Source of the DNA: Acidobacteriota bacterium
GTDB lineage: Bacteria; Acidobacteriota; Blastocatellia; Pyrinomonadales; Pyrinomonadaceae
Direction of reading: 5' to 3'
Assembly: GCA_003222835.1 (NCBI GenBank)
Contig: QHXE01000004.1
Location: 1 to 6,155 of the forward strand
DNA: 6,155 nt
Positions 1 through 5,677 of the stretch are shown piece after piece. The notes beneath the pieces are model-generated. The model was not told the DNA's origin and made no database searches. It saw nothing but the letters and a program-made list of their open reading frames with translations. Both the position numbers and the translations under genes were made by a program. Positions within the stretch are counted from its first letter, which is position 1. Each line of letters opens with the position of its first letter.

Positions 1-104
1 TCGCAATCGCGATACTAGCGAACAGCCGCAAAGAGTTGAGAGACAGACTGCACACCTATCGCCGAGAGCAGGAGGCGAAAGTCCGCAGCGCTACGCTCGA
101 CTGA
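1..104 (+). CDS. purE: C-terminal end of probable PurE (N5-CAIR mutase), partial
   Basis: Only the last 33 codons are present; the first whole codon begins at base 3 and the TGA stop is at 102-104. The peptide begins AIAILANSRKELRDRLHTYR and continues REQEAKVRSATLD. This matches the usual C-terminal helix of class I PurE: A-x-x-ILA-x-x-x-x-x-L-x-x-RL-x-x-[YW]R-x-x-Q-x-x-x-V. In that family the enzyme interconverts N5-CAIR and CAIR in purine synthesis in the cytoplasm. The catalytic part lies outside the window, so identity rests on this helix alone. The other two + frames are less protein-like (one has an early stop, the other is rich in Arg and Gln). Another protein with a similar amphipathic terminal helix cannot be excluded. 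Confidence 0.62.
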   Translation, partial: AIAILANSRKELRDRLHTYRREQEAKVRSATLD

Positions 105-268
105 AAGAGAATCGCCAGATCCATCGCGGACACCCACAGTTTCAAGCCTTGAATTGCCGCCAACTTCGGCGCAAAATCTCATCGCTAACAATTAGGGCAG
201 TCCTTTAATTGACGGGTGCCGTTAATCACAATTCCTTCCCAGTAGCTGCTGGTTTGTTTTCATTGGCA
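105..268. other. Intergenic region upstream of the kinase gene
   Basis: These 164 bases separate the purE-like stop from the kinase ATG. I see no clear U-tract terminator and no convincing -35/-10 pair. The only notable structure is a perfect 13-nt inverted repeat, TTCAAGCCTTGAA at 141-153. A TTG at 209 is in frame with the kinase and could extend it by 20 residues, but those residues (MTGAVNHNSFPVAAGLFSLA) do not resemble the usual kinase N-terminus. Confidence 0.5.
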
Positions 269-2818
269 ATGATCGGCGAAACAATTTCACACTATCGCAT
301 TCTGGAAAGGCTAGGCAAAGGCGGCATGGGCGTCGTCTATCTCGCGGAAGATCTGCATCTCGGCAGGCAGGTCGCGATCAAGTTCCTGACGGCTGACGCC
401 GACCCAAACTATCGCGCGCGATTTCTGCGGGAAGCGCGCACGGTGTCTTCACTGAGCCATCCCAACATTGCCGCGGTGTTCGACTATGGCGAGATTGACG
501 GTCGGCCTTACATTGTGATGGAACTGGTGCGCGGGCAAACTCTCGGCAAGCTGCTTCACGACGACGGCTTAACGCTTAGTCAGGCGGTTGAGATTGCGGC
601 GTCAATCGTCGAAGCGCTCTCCGAAGCCCATAACAACGGCATCGTCCATCGCGACATCAAGCCTTCGAATGTGGTGGTCACGCAGAAAGGGCAGGTTAAG
701 GTGCTTGATTTCGGATTGGTCAAGCAGCTATTCGACACCTCGCCCTCGAGTCTCGACCTTGAGGCCCCGACTCTCTTTGGTACCCGGACACAAAGCCATG
801 CGATCGTGGGCACGCCGCTTTATCTTTCGCCTGAGCAAGCCTCGGGAAAGCCGGTTGATGGCCGCAGCGATCTTTTTGCGCTCGGAGCTTTGCTGTATGA
901 GTGCATCGCGGGCCGATCCGCGTTTTCCGGCGACAGCCTGTTCGAGATTGGATCGCAAATCCTGCATGTCGATCCACCACCGCCATCGGAGATTAATCGA
1001 GCCGTTCCCACGGAACTCGATCGCATTACGATGAAAGCGCTGGCAAAACGGCCTGACGCGCGTTACCAATCGGCTGAGGAGATGTTGAAGGACCTGCGCG
1101 CGGTGTCGGCGACTTTGAGCACCAACGGTCAGCGCACGCAAATGGTCTCAGGGCGAGAGACACCATCTGCTCGCCGTTTGCCGACAGGCGCACTGAATAC
1201 GTTGTCTCAAACTCTGAATCGGCCCCGTCTGTCGCTGACCACCTTTGCCGTTGCGATCGTCGTGACCGGACTCGCCATCTGGGCTGCGATCCATTGGTGG
1301 CCGGCTTCACTTCACCAGCCGCCCGCGGCCGCGATGGATTGGTACAACCGAGGAACAGATGCGCTAAGGAATGGCGCTTATTACGGCGCGACGAAATCGT
1401 TGGAACAGGCAATCGCCGTCGACGATAAGTTTGTCTTGGCCCACGCGCGCTTGGCCGAAGCGCTGGCCGAGTTGGATTACGGCGACCAGGCCAAAGACGA
1501 GTTATTGCGGGTCGCGTCGCTGGTGCCCGACCGGTCTCTCTTGCCGCTTACTGACGGCCTCTACTTGGAAGCGATTAATTCGGTTGTGGCCAGAGACTTT
1601 CCAAATGCAATCAAGGCTTATACGGAGATTGCGCGCCGGTCGTCCAGTGAGCCGCAAGTGTATGTCGATCTTGGTCGCGCTTTCGAAAAGAACAATGAAC
1701 CTGATAAGGCGATCGAGAACTATCTCAGGGCCACCGCGCTCGACAGTCAATACGCTACTGCATATCTTCGCGCCGGCATCCTCTATAGCCGCAAACGAGA
1801 TGCTACCAAAGCCACCGCCGCGCTCGATCAAGCCGAAACACTTTATACCGCCCTTAACAACATCGAGGGCGCAAATGAAGTCGGGCGCCAACGCGGCATT
1901 CTTTTCCGAGAGATCGGAAAGTATGATGATGCACGCGCGCAATTTCAGCGAGCGCTGGATCAGGCGAGAACCATCGGGAATGACCCGCAAGAGGTTTCGG
2001 CCCTGATTCAGTTGAGCTTTCTGAATTACCGTGAGGGCGCGACAGCTAAGGCGCAGGACTACGCAAAGCAAGCCCTGGATCTGGCGGAGCAGAAGCACCT
2101 GGAGAACCTTGCCACGGCGGGCCTGATTGAACTTGGCAACGCATCAGATGGCCGCGGCGATTTAGGTGAGGCGGAAAAATATTTCAAGCTGGCGATCGAC
2201 TCCGCCCGAGCCAACAAGGCACGCCTCTCAGAGGCCAGGGCTACTCTGAATCTTGGCTTGGTGTATGTTAGGCAACTGCGGACCGACGAAGGTCTCGCAC
2301 TGGCCCAACAAGCACTTAGTTTCTTTCAACAGGGTAACTACCGCACAGATATCTCGGCTTGCCTGACAACAATCGGCCGGGCCAACCGCCGCAAGGGTGA
2401 CTATCAGGCGGCGCATAAGGCCTTCCAGCAAAAGCTGCAACTGGCCCAGGATGCGAACGAGGAGCCACAAATTGCGCTTTCGTATGGTGAAATCGGTGCT
2501 GTGCTGTTCGAAGAAGAACGATACCCCGAGGCTCTCGAGCAATACGACAAGGCATATGCGATCAACAAATCGATCGGGAACCGGATCAATCTGGCATTCA
2601 ATCAGGCCAACCGCGGCGATATCTTGTGGAGACTTGGACGATATGACGAAGCGAGCCAGGCATTGAACGAGGCGCTGGCGATTGCCAAAGAAAGCGGCTA
2701 TAAAGATCTACCGATCGAGATTCAGCGCTGCAACGCTGAGATCGCTTTGAGCGAGCGTCATCTGGCTGAAGCTATCTCGAAATCGGAAGGGGCCCTCAAA
2801 CTAGCGGGTGAGCAGTAG
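269..2818 (+). CDS. Membrane-anchored Ser/Thr protein kinase with TPR tail, ended early by an in-frame amber codon
   Basis: This is a Hanks-type (PknB-like) kinase that would phosphorylate Ser/Thr of unknown partners. Numbering from ATG 269: glycine loop GKGGMGV at 16-22, ATP lysine K38 (VAIK), E55 in helix C, catalytic HRD 127-129 with IKPSN to 134, DFG 147-149, and GTPLYLSPEQ at 181-190 closing the activation segment. All key residues are present, so the kinase domain should be active. A linker follows, then one hydrophobic segment at about 323-343, then TPR helices from about 356 to the end, such as GKYDDARAQFQRALDQA and GRYDEASQALNEALAIAKE. The kinase domain should be cytoplasmic and the TPR part on the other side of the membrane. 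ATG 269 is chosen because MIGETISHYRILERLG is a typical start for this family; no good Shine-Dalgarno is visible, and TTG 209 is the alternative. The frame stops at TAG 2816-2818 after 849 residues, although homologous-looking TPR sequence continues in the same frame to 3253. The break falls between two helical pairs, so the shortened protein may still fold. Confidence 0.9.
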   Translation: MIGETISHYRILERLGKGGMGVVYLAEDLHLGRQVAIKFLTADADPNYRARFLREARTVSSLSHPNIAAVFDYGEIDGRPYIVMELVRGQTLGKLLHDDGLTLSQAVEIAASIVEALSEAHNNGIVHRDIKPSNVVVTQKGQVKVLDFGLVKQLFDTSPSSLDLEAPTLFGTRTQSHAIVGTPLYLSPEQASGKPVDGRSDLFALGALLYECIAGRSAFSGDSLFEIGSQILHVDPPPPSEINRAVPTELDRITMKALAKRPDARYQSAEEMLKDLRAVSATLSTNGQRTQMVSGRETPSARRLPTGALNTLSQTLNRPRLSLTTFAVAIVVTGLAIWAAIHWWPASLHQPPAAAMDWYNRGTDALRNGAYYGATKSLEQAIAVDDKFVLAHARLAEALAELDYGDQAKDELLRVASLVPDRSLLPLTDGLYLEAINSVVARDFPNAIKAYTEIARRSSSEPQVYVDLGRAFEKNNEPDKAIENYLRATALDSQYATAYLRAGILYSRKRDATKATAALDQAETLYTALNNIEGANEVGRQRGILFREIGKYDDARAQFQRALDQARTIGNDPQEVSALIQLSFLNYREGATAKAQDYAKQALDLAEQKHLENLATAGLIELGNASDGRGDLGEAEKYFKLAIDSARANKARLSEARATLNLGLVYVRQLRTDEGLALAQQALSFFQQGNYRTDISACLTTIGRANRRKGDYQAAHKAFQQKLQLAQDANEEPQIALSYGEIGAVLFEEERYPEALEQYDKAYAINKSIGNRINLAFNQANRGDILWRLGRYDEASQALNEALAIAKESGYKDLPIEIQRCNAEIALSERHLAEAISKSEGALKLAGEQ

Positions 2819-3253
2819 AAAAATGTTACAATCGAAGCCAAGTACACACTAGGACTGGCGAAGGCTTTCAGTCGCTCAGGCCGCGAAGGGAAAACCCTCT
2901 CCGAAGATGCTGTAAAGCTGGCTACGGACGCGGGGGACGCGGCATTGCTTTCCAGAGCGATGCTCGCGCTCGCAGAAAGCTTGCTCGAGAGCGGCGATGC
3001 ACGCGCCGCTTTGGAACAAGCCACTCAGGTAGGGCAGCGTTTGGCCCAAGCCGGCCAACAAGAATCGGAATGGCGGGCCTGGCTAATTGCCTCACGCGCG
3101 AGCCAACGGTTAAGCGACGGCGCGAGGGCGCAACAAGAGTTGGCCCAGGCCAAAGAGATTTTTTCCAAGCTCCAGCAAAAATGGGGGGCAGATCCTTTCA
3201 ACCGGTACCTAACGAGACCTGATATTCAGATTTACTACAAACAGCTCGGCTGA
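2819..3253 (+). pseudogene. Detached C-terminal TPR part of the kinase gene, downstream of the amber codon
   Basis: Directly after the TAG the same frame stays open for 144 codons to TGA 3251-3253. It starts KNVTIEAKYTLGLAKAFSRS and holds further TPR-like pairs (LLESGDARAALEQATQ, GARAQQELAQAKEIFSKLQQ), then ends with LTRPDIQIYYKQLG. This reads as the natural end of the upstream protein; the joined frame would have 994 codons before the final stop, counting the amber as codon 850. Independent translation is unlikely: the first in-frame start-like codon is TTG 2945 with no clear ribosome site, and ATG 2823 is in another frame and ends after nine codons. The segment is therefore either a decayed end, a part made only by readthrough, or the result of a base-calling error at 2816-2818. 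Confidence 0.8.
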
Positions 3254-3287
3254 GATTTTTCGGCCGGCTTGTGAAACCACCAACCCC

Positions 3288-3293
3288 AAGGAG
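3288..3293 (+). promoter_or_regulatory. Ribosome binding site of the repeat protein gene
   Basis: AAGGAG lies seven bases before ATG 3301. It is the strongest Shine-Dalgarno in the window and decides the start. The earlier in-frame GTG at 3271 would place this site inside the coding region and add the unlikely basic stretch MKPPTPRRII. Confidence 0.85.
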
Positions 3294-3300
3294 AATCATC

Positions 3301-3606
3301 ATGACCAACGACCAAATAGACGATTCGGAAAATGCCCCCATCGATCCCGGCGGTCAAGGTACGGGCGGCGGCTCAATTTCTGCTTCAGCCGATGACGTCA
3401 AGGCATATGCCGCGACAGCCGACAGCATCGATGCCAGCGGGCAAGGAACCGGCGGCGGCTCAATTTCTGCTTCAACCGATGATGTCAAGGCATATGCCGC
3501 GGCAGCCGACAGCATCGATGCAAGCGGGCAAGGAACCGGCGGCGGCAATATCGTGGCGGATGCCGCCATCGATCCACCTGGGCAAGGTACTGGCGGCGGA
3601 CAGTAG
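3301..3606 (+). CDS. Small acidic glycine-rich repeat protein (four GQGTGGG motifs)
   Basis: I do not recognise a named family. The product has 101 residues. A short acidic N-terminus (MTNDQIDDSENAP, 1-13) is followed by two 29-residue units (14-42 and 43-71), a shortened unit (72-89) and a terminal 12-residue half unit (90-101). Each unit opens with I-D-x-x-G-Q-G-T-G-G-G; GQGTGGG lies at 18-24, 47-53, 76-82 and 94-100. The full units continue S-I-S-A-S-[AT]-D-D-V-K-A-Y-A-A-[TA]-A-D-S. There are 21 Gly, 14 Asp, one Glu, two Lys and no Arg, His, Cys, Trp, Phe or Leu, so it should be very acidic and largely disordered. No signal peptide or membrane segment is visible. It starts 47 bases after the kinase frame ends, so co-transcription is likely. 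Possible roles are a kinase substrate (many Ser/Thr), a precursor of a modified or secreted peptide, or a flexible linker protein; nothing in the sequence decides between them. The good start site and maintained frame argue that it is a real gene. Confidence 0.78.
   Translation: MTNDQIDDSENAPIDPGGQGTGGGSISASADDVKAYAATADSIDASGQGTGGGSISASTDDVKAYAAAADSIDASGQGTGGGNIVADAAIDPPGQGTGGGQ
3340..3603 (+). repeat. In-frame tandem repeat of 87 bp, two full and two partial units
   Basis: Unit 1 is 3340-3426 and unit 2 is 3427-3513; they differ at 8 of 87 bases (about 91% identical). A 54-base partial unit (3514-3567) and a 36-base end unit (3568-3603) follow. Several differences are silent (GGT/GGA, ACG/ACC, GAC/GAT), while the GQGTGGG motif is unchanged in every copy. 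Recent duplication with retained coding frame is the simplest reading. Confidence 0.9.
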
Positions 3607-3825
3607 GACCATTCACCTAAACGGCACGCTGGACGACCGCGCGCTATTAACCCGCCGGAAATAACCGGCGGCGTACAAAACTCTGCTGTCGTGGCGGTCC
3701 GTATAAGAAGATTCGCGAATACACGCCAACAGTGTTGCGTAGCCGAGGCTTACGCCGCACTTAGATGAATCTTGTTTCAGGATAGAAAGCGCGCGGAAGA
3801 ACACGAGTCTTGCAGTGTGCCAAGA
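3607..3825. other. Non-coding stretch after the repeat protein gene
   Basis: I see no convincing gene on either strand. It holds one perfect hairpin (3652-3671) and one imperfect hairpin (about 3737-3755, GCGTAGCC against GGCTTACGC with one bulged base). It is part of the 411-base gap between the convergent repeat-protein and ROK genes, the rest of which is taken by the inverted-repeat element at 3834-3994. Confidence 0.6.
3652..3671. terminator. GC hairpin, possible weak terminator of the kinase/repeat-protein unit
   Basis: CCGCCGG (3652-3658) pairs perfectly with CCGGCGG (3665-3671) around the loop AAATAA. It lies 46 bases after the stop of the repeat protein, where a transcript end is expected. 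No T-run follows on either strand, so it is not a standard intrinsic terminator; it could act with Rho, stabilise a 3' end, or be part of a dispersed repeat. Confidence 0.35.
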
Positions 3826-3833
3826 ATTTGTCT

Positions 3834-3994
3834 CCCTCTCCCCTTGGGAGAGGGCCTCGGTGAGGGCCTGGCGACGAAACCAAAAATGCTTCTTTCTCCT
3901 TTTCTATCTGAGCGGACGGAAAGGAATGAAGCAGAGTTTTCTTTTCTTGTTACTCGACTATGCCCTTACCCCAACCCCTCGCAAAGGGAGAGGG
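3834..3994. mobile_element. MITE-like interspersed element with inverted GC-rich ends
   Basis: The left end (3834-3866) begins with a perfect 9-bp hairpin, CCCTCTCCC / GGGAGAGGG with loop CTT, and runs on into CCTCGGTGAGGG. The right end (3963-3994), read on the other strand, starts CCCTCTCCCTTTGCGAGGGG and aligns with the left end with one gap and several mismatches. The middle is A/T-richer. Translated, the ends give LPLPLGEGLGEGL and PYPNPSQRER. From memory, this is the familiar signature of a dispersed non-coding repeat that is often mis-called as small proteins in many bacterial genomes. It carries no transposase, so if mobile it would depend on one elsewhere. It sits 23 bases from the end of the ROK gene. 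Confidence 0.62.
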
Positions 3995-4017
3995 CGATTA
4001 CCGGTTATGCGTGCGTC

Positions 4018-4959
4018 TTATGAAGCATCGCGAGCCAGCAACGCGGCTCCGATTGCCACTCCGTCCGCGCCCAACTCAGCCGCGACAATCTTGGTCGACT
4101 CAAAGCACGGTTGAAACGAACGCTTGCCGGCTTCGTCAACGATCGGTTTCAGTATCAGGTCCCCAGCTTCCATTACTGGGCCGCCCAGAACAATCCGCTC
4201 AAGGCTGAGCAGATTGATCACGCTCGCGACCGCCGTGCCGATGTAACGACCGGTGCGTTCGATCATCATGATCGAAAAGTCATCGCCGTTCGTTGCTTCC
4301 GTCGCCAAATCGGCGACCGAAAAACTTTCTTGCGCGCCGAGCCGTGAGAGCGAAGAGGTCGAGTCCCGATCAAGTCGCTCGCGGGCGCGTCGTACAATAT
4401 TAGGCGCCGAGGCCACCGTCTCGAGACATCCCGTGTTGCCGCACTCGCATTGGAAGCCTTCGGTGTCAATAGTGATATGGCCCACTTCGCCGGCGCATCC
4501 GGAAGCTCCGATCCAAAGCTTGCCGTCGATTATGATTGCTCCGCCAACAGCCTTGCCAATGCCGATATAAAATAGGTCGCGCGCGCCCCGCCCAGCGCCG
4601 GCCTGGTATTCACCGTAAGCCGCGGCATTGGCGTCGTTCTCAAGCTCAAACCGCAAGCCCGTGGCTTTCATCAACTCTGAATGAATGTCGTCTCGCACTA
4701 TCGACGGCAGCCCGGTCGAAATCAATACTCGATCCGTTTCGCGGTTAACCAGGCCGGGAATGCCGACACCGACCGACTTAATCGGTCCAGTCTCGCGGAA
4801 GCCGGTCACCAAATTGGTGATTTCCGAAATGAGGTTCTCTGCCTTGTGCTCGCGGTCGCGCCTGGCTTTGACTTCGCCGACCTCGGAAATCATGACGGCG
4901 TGCATCGTTTTTGCGGCGATGTCGATCCCGATAAAATTATTTTCAGACTGATTCGGCAT
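4018..4959 (-). CDS. ROK-family sugar kinase (glucokinase-like)
   Basis: The 313-residue product has the full length of a single-domain ROK kinase and no N-terminal helix-turn-helix, which argues for an enzyme and not an NagC/Mlc-type repressor. Visible motifs: IGIDIAAKTMHAVM (10-23, first phosphate-binding loop), GVGIPGLVN (64-72), ENDANAAAYGE (107-117) with catalytic Asp109, GIGKAVGGAIIIDG (133-146), EVGH (158-161), and zinc site CECGNTGCLE (171-180) using Cys171, Cys173, Cys178 and His161. Known members phosphorylate glucose, other hexoses or N-acetylated aminosugars with ATP in the cytoplasm; which sugar is used here cannot be read from the sequence. ATG at 4957-4959 is supported by a GAGG site eight bases upstream. 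The gene is divergent from the universal stress gene and ends next to the inverted-repeat element. Confidence 0.9.
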   Translation of the reverse strand: MPNQSENNFIGIDIAAKTMHAVMISEVGEVKARRDREHKAENLISEITNLVTGFRETGPIKSVGVGIPGLVNRETDRVLISTGLPSIVRDDIHSELMKATGLRFELENDANAAAYGEYQAGAGRGARDLFYIGIGKAVGGAIIIDGKLWIGASGCAGEVGHITIDTEGFQCECGNTGCLETVASAPNIVRRARERLDRDSTSSLSRLGAQESFSVADLATEATNGDDFSIMMIERTGRYIGTAVASVINLLSLERIVLGGPVMEAGDLILKPIVDEAGKRSFQPCFESTKIVAAELGADGVAIGAALLARDAS

Positions 4960-4967
4960 AGGGGAAG

Positions 4968-4971
4968 CCTC
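4968..4971 (-). promoter_or_regulatory. Ribosome binding site of the ROK gene
   Basis: On the - strand GAGG lies eight bases before the ATG at 4959. It supports that start over internal alternatives. Confidence 0.55.
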
Positions 4972-5012
4972 GCATGATCTTCAGCAGTTTTGCGGGCAGG
5001 AATTTCGTCGCC

Positions 5013-5041
5013 ATCTTATTAGAGGGCCGAGGGGCTGTCAA
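5013..5041 (-). promoter_or_regulatory. Sigma70-like promoter for the ROK gene
   Basis: On the - strand a perfect -35 box TTGACA (5041-5036) is followed, after exactly 17 bases, by TAAGAT (5018-5013, four of six matches to TATAAT). Transcription would start near 5006, leaving a leader of about 46 bases that contains the GAGG site. Confidence 0.55.
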
Positions 5042-5064
5042 ACTGCGGGTTCTGCGTGTAGAAT
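5035..5064 (+). promoter_or_regulatory. Possible promoter for the universal stress gene
   Basis: CTGTCA (5035-5040, four of six to TTGACA), then an 18-base spacer, then TAGAAT (5059-5064, five of six to TATAAT). Transcription would start near 5071, which would favour ATG 5081 over ATG 5063. The -35 box overlaps that of the opposing ROK promoter. This is a motif match only. Confidence 0.3.
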
Positions 5065-5080
5065 GCCTCGGAAATCAAGC

Positions 5081-5581
5081 ATGCCCGAGACAACTTCAGA
5101 AAAAACGTCATGGCCGCAGCTTCGGCGGATCCTGCTGCCGACAGATTTCAGCGGGTGCGCAAGTTATGCCATGCCCTATGCGGCGGCGATCGCGCGCGCG
5201 ACGAAAGCCAAAATCATTTGCGTGCACGTGGTCGAGCCGGTCGTACCCACCGTGGGCTACACGGGCCTAGCCGAACCGTTGCCCATTGCCGACGTTAGCG
5301 AGCAACTCGAAGATTCGGCCGAGCGAGAATTACCGAAGCTGGCGGAAGCGGAGGAATATGCCGGTATCGAGATCGAAGAAGTGATCGTGCATGGCGATCC
5401 AGCCGCTGAGATTGTGCGCGTAGCTGACCAGCGTCAGGTTGACCTGATTGTGATTTCATCGCACGGACGCACGGGCCTGGGCCGAATTATTTTCGGCTCG
5501 ACCGCAGAGGCCGTGGTCCGTCATGCTGGTTGCCCGGTCCTTGTCGTAAAACCTCCAACTCAGGAAGAGCGTGAGCAGTGA
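5081..5581 (+). CDS. Universal stress protein (UspA family, single domain)
   Basis: A cytoplasmic nucleotide-binding stress protein. From ATG 5081 it has 166 residues; ATG 5063, in frame, would add MPRKSS. Numbered from 5063, the fold starts with RRILLPTDFS, holding the conserved Asp28. The nucleotide-binding stretch near the end is SSHGRTGLGRIIFGS (132-146), then AEAVVRHAGCPVLVVK. This fits the G-x2-G-x9-G-[ST] pattern of ATP-binding members except that the first Gly is Ser132, a change I believe is common in the family. A VHGDPAAEIVRVA stretch (109-121) is also typical. The start is uncertain: a GGAAA stretch lies just before 5081, and the possible promoter overlaps 5063. The last codons and the stop lie inside a 7-bp repeat array. 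Partners and stress signal cannot be read from the sequence. Confidence 0.88.
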   Translation: MPETTSEKTSWPQLRRILLPTDFSGCASYAMPYAAAIARATKAKIICVHVVEPVVPTVGYTGLAEPLPIADVSEQLEDSAERELPKLAEAEEYAGIEIEEVIVHGDPAAEIVRVADQRQVDLIVISSHGRTGLGRIIFGSTAEAVVRHAGCPVLVVKPPTQEEREQ

Positions 5582-5673
5582 GCGGTAAGCTGTGAGCAGT
5601 TTTCGTCTCCACTCACGCAATCTCGGCCGGCAGCCCGGCAACTACCGCTTACGGCTCACTGCTTACTGCTCAC
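5571..5673. repeat. Degenerate 7-bp repeat array forming a long inverted repeat
   Basis: Both arms are built from heptads of the form [AG]AGCNGT. The left arm (5571-5600) starts GTGAGCAGTGAGCGGTAAGC; the right arm (5644-5673), read on the other strand, starts GTGAGCAGTAAGCAGTGAGC. The 30-base arms match at 24 positions. In a + strand RNA four of the six mismatches become G-U pairs, so 28 of 30 positions could pair around a 43-base loop. The array covers the last codons and TGA of the stress gene and ends four bases before the ATG of the DedA gene, filling almost the whole gap between them. It may work as a transcript-end or attenuation structure, or be a dispersed repeat that landed here. Confidence 0.8.
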
Positions 5674-5677
5674 TCTT

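Noticed and set aside
209..268. TTG 209 as the start of the kinase
   Set aside because: The extra 20 residues are not kinase-like and the family usually starts at MIG-x-x-I-x-x-Y-x-I; only a weak AGGG lies 12 bases before the TTG.
580..1412. Several long frames on the opposite strand and in shifted frames across the kinase gene
   Set aside because: They are shadows of the kinase coding sequence: no motifs, no ribosome sites, composition explained by codon bias of the true frame.
2823..2852. ATG 2823 as a restart just after the amber codon
   Set aside because: It is in a different frame and meets a stop after nine codons.
3301..3354. Double-glycine leader (cut after Gly18) on the repeat protein
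   Set aside because: The stretch before Gly17-Gly18 lacks the hydrophobic positions typical of such leaders and no peptidase-type ABC exporter is in the window.
3340..3603. Repeats considered as a CRISPR array
   Set aside because: The repeats are 87 bp, nearly contiguous, keep a coding frame and have no unique spacers.
3607..3765. A 53-codon open stretch in frame after the TAG of the repeat protein, ending at TGA 3766-3768
   Set aside because: Its residues are rich in Arg and unlike the repeat protein, it contains the GC hairpin, and the upstream protein ends cleanly in a full GQGTGGG motif; a readthrough extension is not supported.
3613..3804. A 63-residue - strand frame
   Set aside because: No ribosome site, spans two hairpins, composition unlike the real genes here, no recognisable motif.
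3772..4114. Overlapping + strand frames reading LPLPLGEGLGEGL... and related
   Set aside because: They lie on the inverted-repeat element, have no ribosome site, and give the typical false-protein signature of a dispersed repeat.
4111..4977. + strand frames across the ROK gene
   Set aside because: The - strand frame has all ROK motifs over its full length; the others are shadows.
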